Positions 15,129-18,453 of a stretch of 18,453 bases of DNA are shown here, in pieces. Made by a program: the position numbers and the translations under genes. How positions within the stretch are numbered: the stretch's first letter is position 1; each line of letters starts with the position of its first letter. Source of the stretch: Rhodobacterales bacterium UBA7416 (GTDB lineage Bacteria; Pseudomonadota; Alphaproteobacteria; Rhodobacterales; Rhodobacteraceae); the NCBI GenBank assembly GCA_002469545.1, contig DKMK01000098.1, positions 1 to 18,453 on the forward strand. The letters run 5' to 3'. The notes beneath the pieces are model-generated. The model ran no database searches. It was given only the letters and a program-made list of their open reading frames with translations, and was not told the DNA's origin.

Positions 15129-15172
15129 TGTGTACGGGTTGTGCATCACTTGTGCACAGGTTGTGCATCGTG
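15129..15172 (+). repeat. Tandem repeat, four 11-base units, between convergent genes
   Basis: Units TGTGTACGGGT (15129), TGTGCATCACT (15140), TGTGCACAGGT (15151) and TGTGCATCGTG (15162) follow one another with an exact period of 11. The core TGTGYAY is the same as in the array at 3680-3723. It starts ten bases after the acetyltransferase stop. Confidence 0.82.
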
Positions 15173-15184
15173 AATTTAAGCCTC

Positions 15185-15213
15185 ATGCCCACGGGCATTT
15201 GATTTTATCAAAT
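15185..15213. terminator. Paired hairpins between convergent genes
   Basis: ATGCCC-AC-GGGCAT (15185-15198) is followed, overlapping by two bases, by ATTTGAT-TTT-ATCAAAT (15197-15213). Both have perfect arms. They lie between the acetyltransferase stop and the ABC-F stop, so a two-way terminator is likely; the first is followed on the plus strand by TTGATTTT. Confidence 0.5.
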
Positions 15214-15233
15214 CCCTACCGAACGGGCCAATT

Positions 15234-17060
15234 CTACGAATTGACCTCTTTCAATGCTTCCAATCCGATCCACTCTTCTTCCAGCTCGGCCAATCTCTCG
15301 TGACGTTCAATCAGCCCGTCGGTGGCCTTTTGGAACTTCACAGGATGTTCTGTAAACAGATCAGGTTGCGACAGAAACTCTTCCAGTTTGGTAATCTCCG
15401 CTTCGGTGCGTTCAATCAATGCAGGCAGCTTTTCCAGACGATCCGTTTGGGCAAACGTGATCCCGCCACCAACTGCTGTCGTTGATGACTTATCCGTCTT
15501 GCCTTGCTTTTTCTTACCTGCCTTCTTGGTCACGACATCACCGCCACCACGCAATTTCTTCTGCGTCTGATAATCAGTCCAGCCACCGGCATATGGCGTC
15601 ACAACACCGTTGCCTTCAAAGGCCAAGGTCGTGGTCGCCACACGGTCAAGGAAGTCACGATCGTGGCTTACCAACAAAACAGTGCCATCATAGCCGTCCA
15701 AAATTTCCTGAAGTAAATCAAGGGTTTCCACGTCCAAGTCATTTGTCGGTTCATCCATCACCAACAAATTGCTTTCGCGCGCCATGATCCGCGACAACAA
15801 CAAACGCGCTTTCTCGCCGCCCGATAAAACGGACACAGGGCCACGTGCTTGGTTTTCATCGAACAGGAATTCTTTCAGATAGCCGACAACATGTCGAGGC
15901 ATTCCGCGCACCATGATTTGATCGTTCTTCCCTGAAACGCCCAGATCCTTATCCTCGGTCAAACTCTCCCACAATGTATGGGCCGGGTTCAGCGCGGAAC
16001 GGTTCTGATCGAAAATCGCAGGCAACAGGTTCACACCCATTTTCACGGTACCACTGTCAGGTTCCAAAGCACCCGTCAGGATATTCAAAACGGTGGTTTT
16101 ACCAACGCCATTTGGCCCAACCAACGCAATACGTTCACCGCGTGTGACCTTAAGTGTCAGATTTTCAACGATTGTCTTGCTTTCAAAGGCCTTTGAAACC
16201 CCATCCACATTCACAACCAACTTGCCCGATTTAGGCCCATCCGCAAACGCCATCGCCGCCGCACCTTGGCGCTTGATCTGGCCCGAACGCTCGTCCTTTA
16301 GATCACCCAAACGGCGTACACGCCCTTGGTTACGTTTGCGACGTGCCGAAATACCTTCAACCGCCCAACGTGCTTCTGCCTTGATCAAACGGTTCAATTT
16401 GTGGCGTTGTTGATCTTCTTCTTCGAACGTCTTGTCGCGCCAATCCTCGAATGCCTCAAACCCCTGTGGATTTTGGCGTACCTTGCCGCGATCCACCCAC
16501 ATGGTGGCACGGGTCAGTGTGCGCAGGAATGCACGGTCGTGTGAAATCAACACAAACGCCTTTTTGGTTTGGCGCAATTCATCTTCTAGCCATTGAATGG
16601 CTTCGATATCCAAATGGTTTGTCGGCTCGTCCAGCAACATCAATTCAGGCTCTTCGGCCATGATTTTAACCAATGCAGAACGGCGACGTTCACCACCAGA
16701 CGCCGTAGCAGGTGACGTATCCAAATTCAGCTTAAGCCCATCAGCAATGATATCAACCTTGTAGGAATCCAACGGATCCAATTCAGACCGCGCGTAATCG
16801 CCCAACGTGGCAAACGCAGATAAATCAGGGTGTTGATCCATATAACCAACAGTTTGACCAGGACGCAGGAAAATATTCCCCTGATCCGCTTCGATCAATC
16901 CAGCGATCACCTTCATCAAGGTGGATTTACCCGAACCGTTGCGTCCAACTAAACACATGCGATCACCCTCTTGGATCGTCAGGCCAAGGCCATCAAAAAC
17001 AGGGTTTCCGCCAAAAGTTAGCGATATATCAGAGAGGGTCAAAATCGGAGGTCGTGCCAT
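15234..17060 (-). CDS. uup: ABC-F family ATPase, Uup-like
   Basis: A 608-residue ABC-F protein: two ATP-binding cassettes in one chain with no membrane domain. First cassette: Walker A GRNGSGKS (39-46), signature SGGE (121-124), Walker B LLDEP (142-146). Second: GPNGVGKT (315-322), SGGE (413-416), MDEP (435-438). Between them lies a charged linker (about 206-270) of the kind that inserts at the ribosome. The C-terminal 90 residues (KKAGKKKQGK, then an E/L-rich heptad-like stretch) form a likely coiled coil, as in Uup. ABC-F proteins act on ribosomes or, for Uup, in genome stability; there is no sign of a resistance role. The ATG at 17060 starts right before the PPILTLSDIS strand. It is transcribed away from the ppiD-like gene. 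Confidence 0.88.
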   Translation of the reverse strand: MARPPILTLSDISLTFGGNPVFDGLGLTIQEGDRMCLVGRNGSGKSTLMKVIAGLIEADQGNIFLRPGQTVGYMDQHPDLSAFATLGDYARSELDPLDSYKVDIIADGLKLNLDTSPATASGGERRRSALVKIMAEEPELMLLDEPTNHLDIEAIQWLEDELRQTKKAFVLISHDRAFLRTLTRATMWVDRGKVRQNPQGFEAFEDWRDKTFEEEDQQRHKLNRLIKAEARWAVEGISARRKRNQGRVRRLGDLKDERSGQIKRQGAAAMAFADGPKSGKLVVNVDGVSKAFESKTIVENLTLKVTRGERIALVGPNGVGKTTVLNILTGALEPDSGTVKMGVNLLPAIFDQNRSALNPAHTLWESLTEDKDLGVSGKNDQIMVRGMPRHVVGYLKEFLFDENQARGPVSVLSGGEKARLLLSRIMARESNLLVMDEPTNDLDVETLDLLQEILDGYDGTVLLVSHDRDFLDRVATTTLAFEGNGVVTPYAGGWTDYQTQKKLRGGGDVVTKKAGKKKQGKTDKSSTTAVGGGITFAQTDRLEKLPALIERTEAEITKLEEFLSQPDLFTEHPVKFQKATDGLIERHERLAELEEEWIGLEALKEVNS

Positions 17061-17188
17061 ACCGCCCTAATCCAGCAAATGCACAGTCGCGTCAAGACGT
17101 CAAAATTGCTTACAAACACAGTCTTAACTTGCCAGTACAGAGTCTGTTGCCTAAAACATCCAGAGTGAATTAACAAAGGTCTTATAAA

Positions 17189-18453
17189 ATGCTGTCGTCA
17201 TTCCGTCCAAACAAGAAGAACCAACCCTTTGTTTTAGGCCTTTTAGGGCTCTTAGCCTTTGGTCTTGTTGGGTTTGCATCCGGGGGCATTTCAGGTGGTC
17301 AAATCAATTCGATTGGCTCGGTTGGTAACGAACCTATTCCAGTAAATACATATGCACAAAGCTTACGCGGTACCGTACAAAACATTTCACGCAGCATTGG
17401 CCGGGAATTAACGGCCCAAGAAGTGTTGGCATCAGGTATGCAAAGCACAGCGTTGCAAAACGTTATATCAGCCGCAGCCCTGTCCAACGAAGCGTCGCGG
17501 ATTGCACTAAGTGTCGGCGACACGCAAGTGGCCGAAGAAATTACATCATCACCTTCATTCACGGGTATTGACGGTAAATTCGATATTGAAGCATATGAAT
17601 TCACACTTGAACGTAATAATTTATCCGTAAGGGACTATGAAGATCAAACGCGCAAAGCTTTGGCGCGGGGTCTGGTAGAAGCAGCGATCGCAAATGGTGC
17701 GGAAACGCCAAAAGTACACGCCATGTCACTGATTTCGTTTGCACGCGAAACACGCTCATTTGATTGGGTTAGCATTAATGTTTCATCACTTGAAAATCGC
17801 GCCACTGCGCCATCTAATGCGCAGATTGATGCGCAATATTCAAAAACACCCGCGTCTTATACTGCACCGCTAACACGCAAAATTACATACGTACACTTAG
17901 CGCCAGAAATGCTGGCCGATCGTGTAGAGGTGCCAACAGGCATTTTAGAACAAGCATACAAAGATCAAACGTCACGTTTTAGCCGCCCAGCACGTCGCGC
18001 AGTTGATCGCATTTCGTTCCCAAATATGGACGCCGCAAACATAGCAAAAGAACAATTGGATGCGAATGTATTTACATTCGACAGCTTGGCGACAAACCGT
18101 AATTTGACACTTGCCGACATTGATCTGGGCGAGATTGAGCAAGGCCAATTAGAAACTGTCGTAGACAGTGCATTATTTGGTACAAAAGAGTTAGGCATCA
18201 TTGGCCCATTTGAAACGGATTTGGGCCCGGCTCTGTTCCGTGTAAACGCTATAATGGATTCACAAAGCACATCGTTTGACGAAGCAAAGCCAGAATTGAT
18301 GGCCGAATTTGTCGGCGAAGAAAGCCGTCTGCTAATTGTTGAAATGTACGAAGATATCAACGATCTGTTGGCACAAGGTTTAAACTTAGAAGAAATCGCA
18401 TCTGAAACCGCTATGACATTGGGCCAGATCGAAATTCACAGCGACACCCAAGA
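17189..18453 (+). CDS. ppiD: PpiD-like membrane-anchored peptidyl-prolyl isomerase, 3' end beyond window
   Basis: The frame from the ATG at 17189 stays open for 421 codons to the edge. Full family members are roughly 620 residues, so about two thirds is seen. A short basic N-terminus (RPNKK) leads into one membrane segment (14-32), placing the rest in the periplasm. The SurA N-like chaperone part follows, with QNVISAAALSNEASRIALSV and the paired ITSSPSFTGIDGKFD and FTLERNNLSVRDYEDQTR blocks typical of PpiD. The region after about 250 resembles a parvulin-like domain (FSRPARRAVDRISF, then GIIGPFETDLGPALFRV). PpiD helps fold outer membrane and secreted proteins near the translocon. Whether the isomerase residues are active cannot be judged here. 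Confidence 0.88.
   Translation, partial: MLSSFRPNKKNQPFVLGLLGLLAFGLVGFASGGISGGQINSIGSVGNEPIPVNTYAQSLRGTVQNISRSIGRELTAQEVLASGMQSTALQNVISAAALSNEASRIALSVGDTQVAEEITSSPSFTGIDGKFDIEAYEFTLERNNLSVRDYEDQTRKALARGLVEAAIANGAETPKVHAMSLISFARETRSFDWVSINVSSLENRATAPSNAQIDAQYSKTPASYTAPLTRKITYVHLAPEMLADRVEVPTGILEQAYKDQTSRFSRPARRAVDRISFPNMDAANIAKEQLDANVFTFDSLATNRNLTLADIDLGEIEQGQLETVVDSALFGTKELGIIGPFETDLGPALFRVNAIMDSQSTSFDEAKPELMAEFVGEESRLLIVEMYEDINDLLAQGLNLEEIASETAMTLGQIEIHSDTQ

Overview
The window looks like chromosome of a marine alphaproteobacterium of the Roseobacter group (Rhodobacterales). This rests on a DddP-type DMSP lyase with all six metal ligands, a glnB-glnA pair, a ParE of alphaproteobacterial type, an arginase/ornithine cyclodeaminase pair with a divergent Lrp regulator, and several small secreted proteins of the kind that fill Rhodobacteraceae genomes. 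Most genes share an A/C-rich coding strand. Two genes (the membrane protein at 9558-10322 and the acetyltransferase at 13646-14455) look different from that background.

Layout, left to right. The 5' part of a tRNA-Leu (TAG anticodon, minus strand) lies at the edge, followed by a secreted DUF6778-like protein (minus). Next is glnB-glnA (plus), with a palindromic operator candidate inside its promoter and a clear intrinsic terminator. A minus-strand pair follows: a complete heme-dependent oxidative N-demethylase-like gene (DUF3445) and, overlapping its stop, the N-terminal quarter or so of a SAM methyltransferase that breaks off against the glnA terminator. On the plus strand come a DUF1353 lipoprotein, dddP, an AT-rich 450-base gap, a small secreted protein, parE, an orphan membrane protein that ends inside a large palindromic element, and another small secreted protein. 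Then come arginase and ornithine cyclodeaminase (minus, stop touching start) with a divergent Lrp/AsnC gene, two divergent GNAT acetyltransferases, an ABC-F ATPase (minus), and the start of a PpiD-like membrane-anchored foldase that runs off the right edge.

Several genes form functional groups. PII and glutamine synthetase sense and assimilate ammonium. Arginase and ornithine cyclodeaminase would turn arginine into ornithine plus urea, then into proline plus ammonia, probably under the Lrp protein. DddP cleaves the algal osmolyte DMSP to acrylate and DMS.

I see no CRISPR array, prophage, transposase or clear novel defence or biosynthetic system. The most unusual signal is a four-unit tandem repeat with an exact 11-base period. 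It occurs twice: once inside the N-demethylase gene and once between two convergent genes. The second is a compound palindromic block at 10299-10415 that supplies the last codons and the stop of the gene before it. The third is the truncated methyltransferase.
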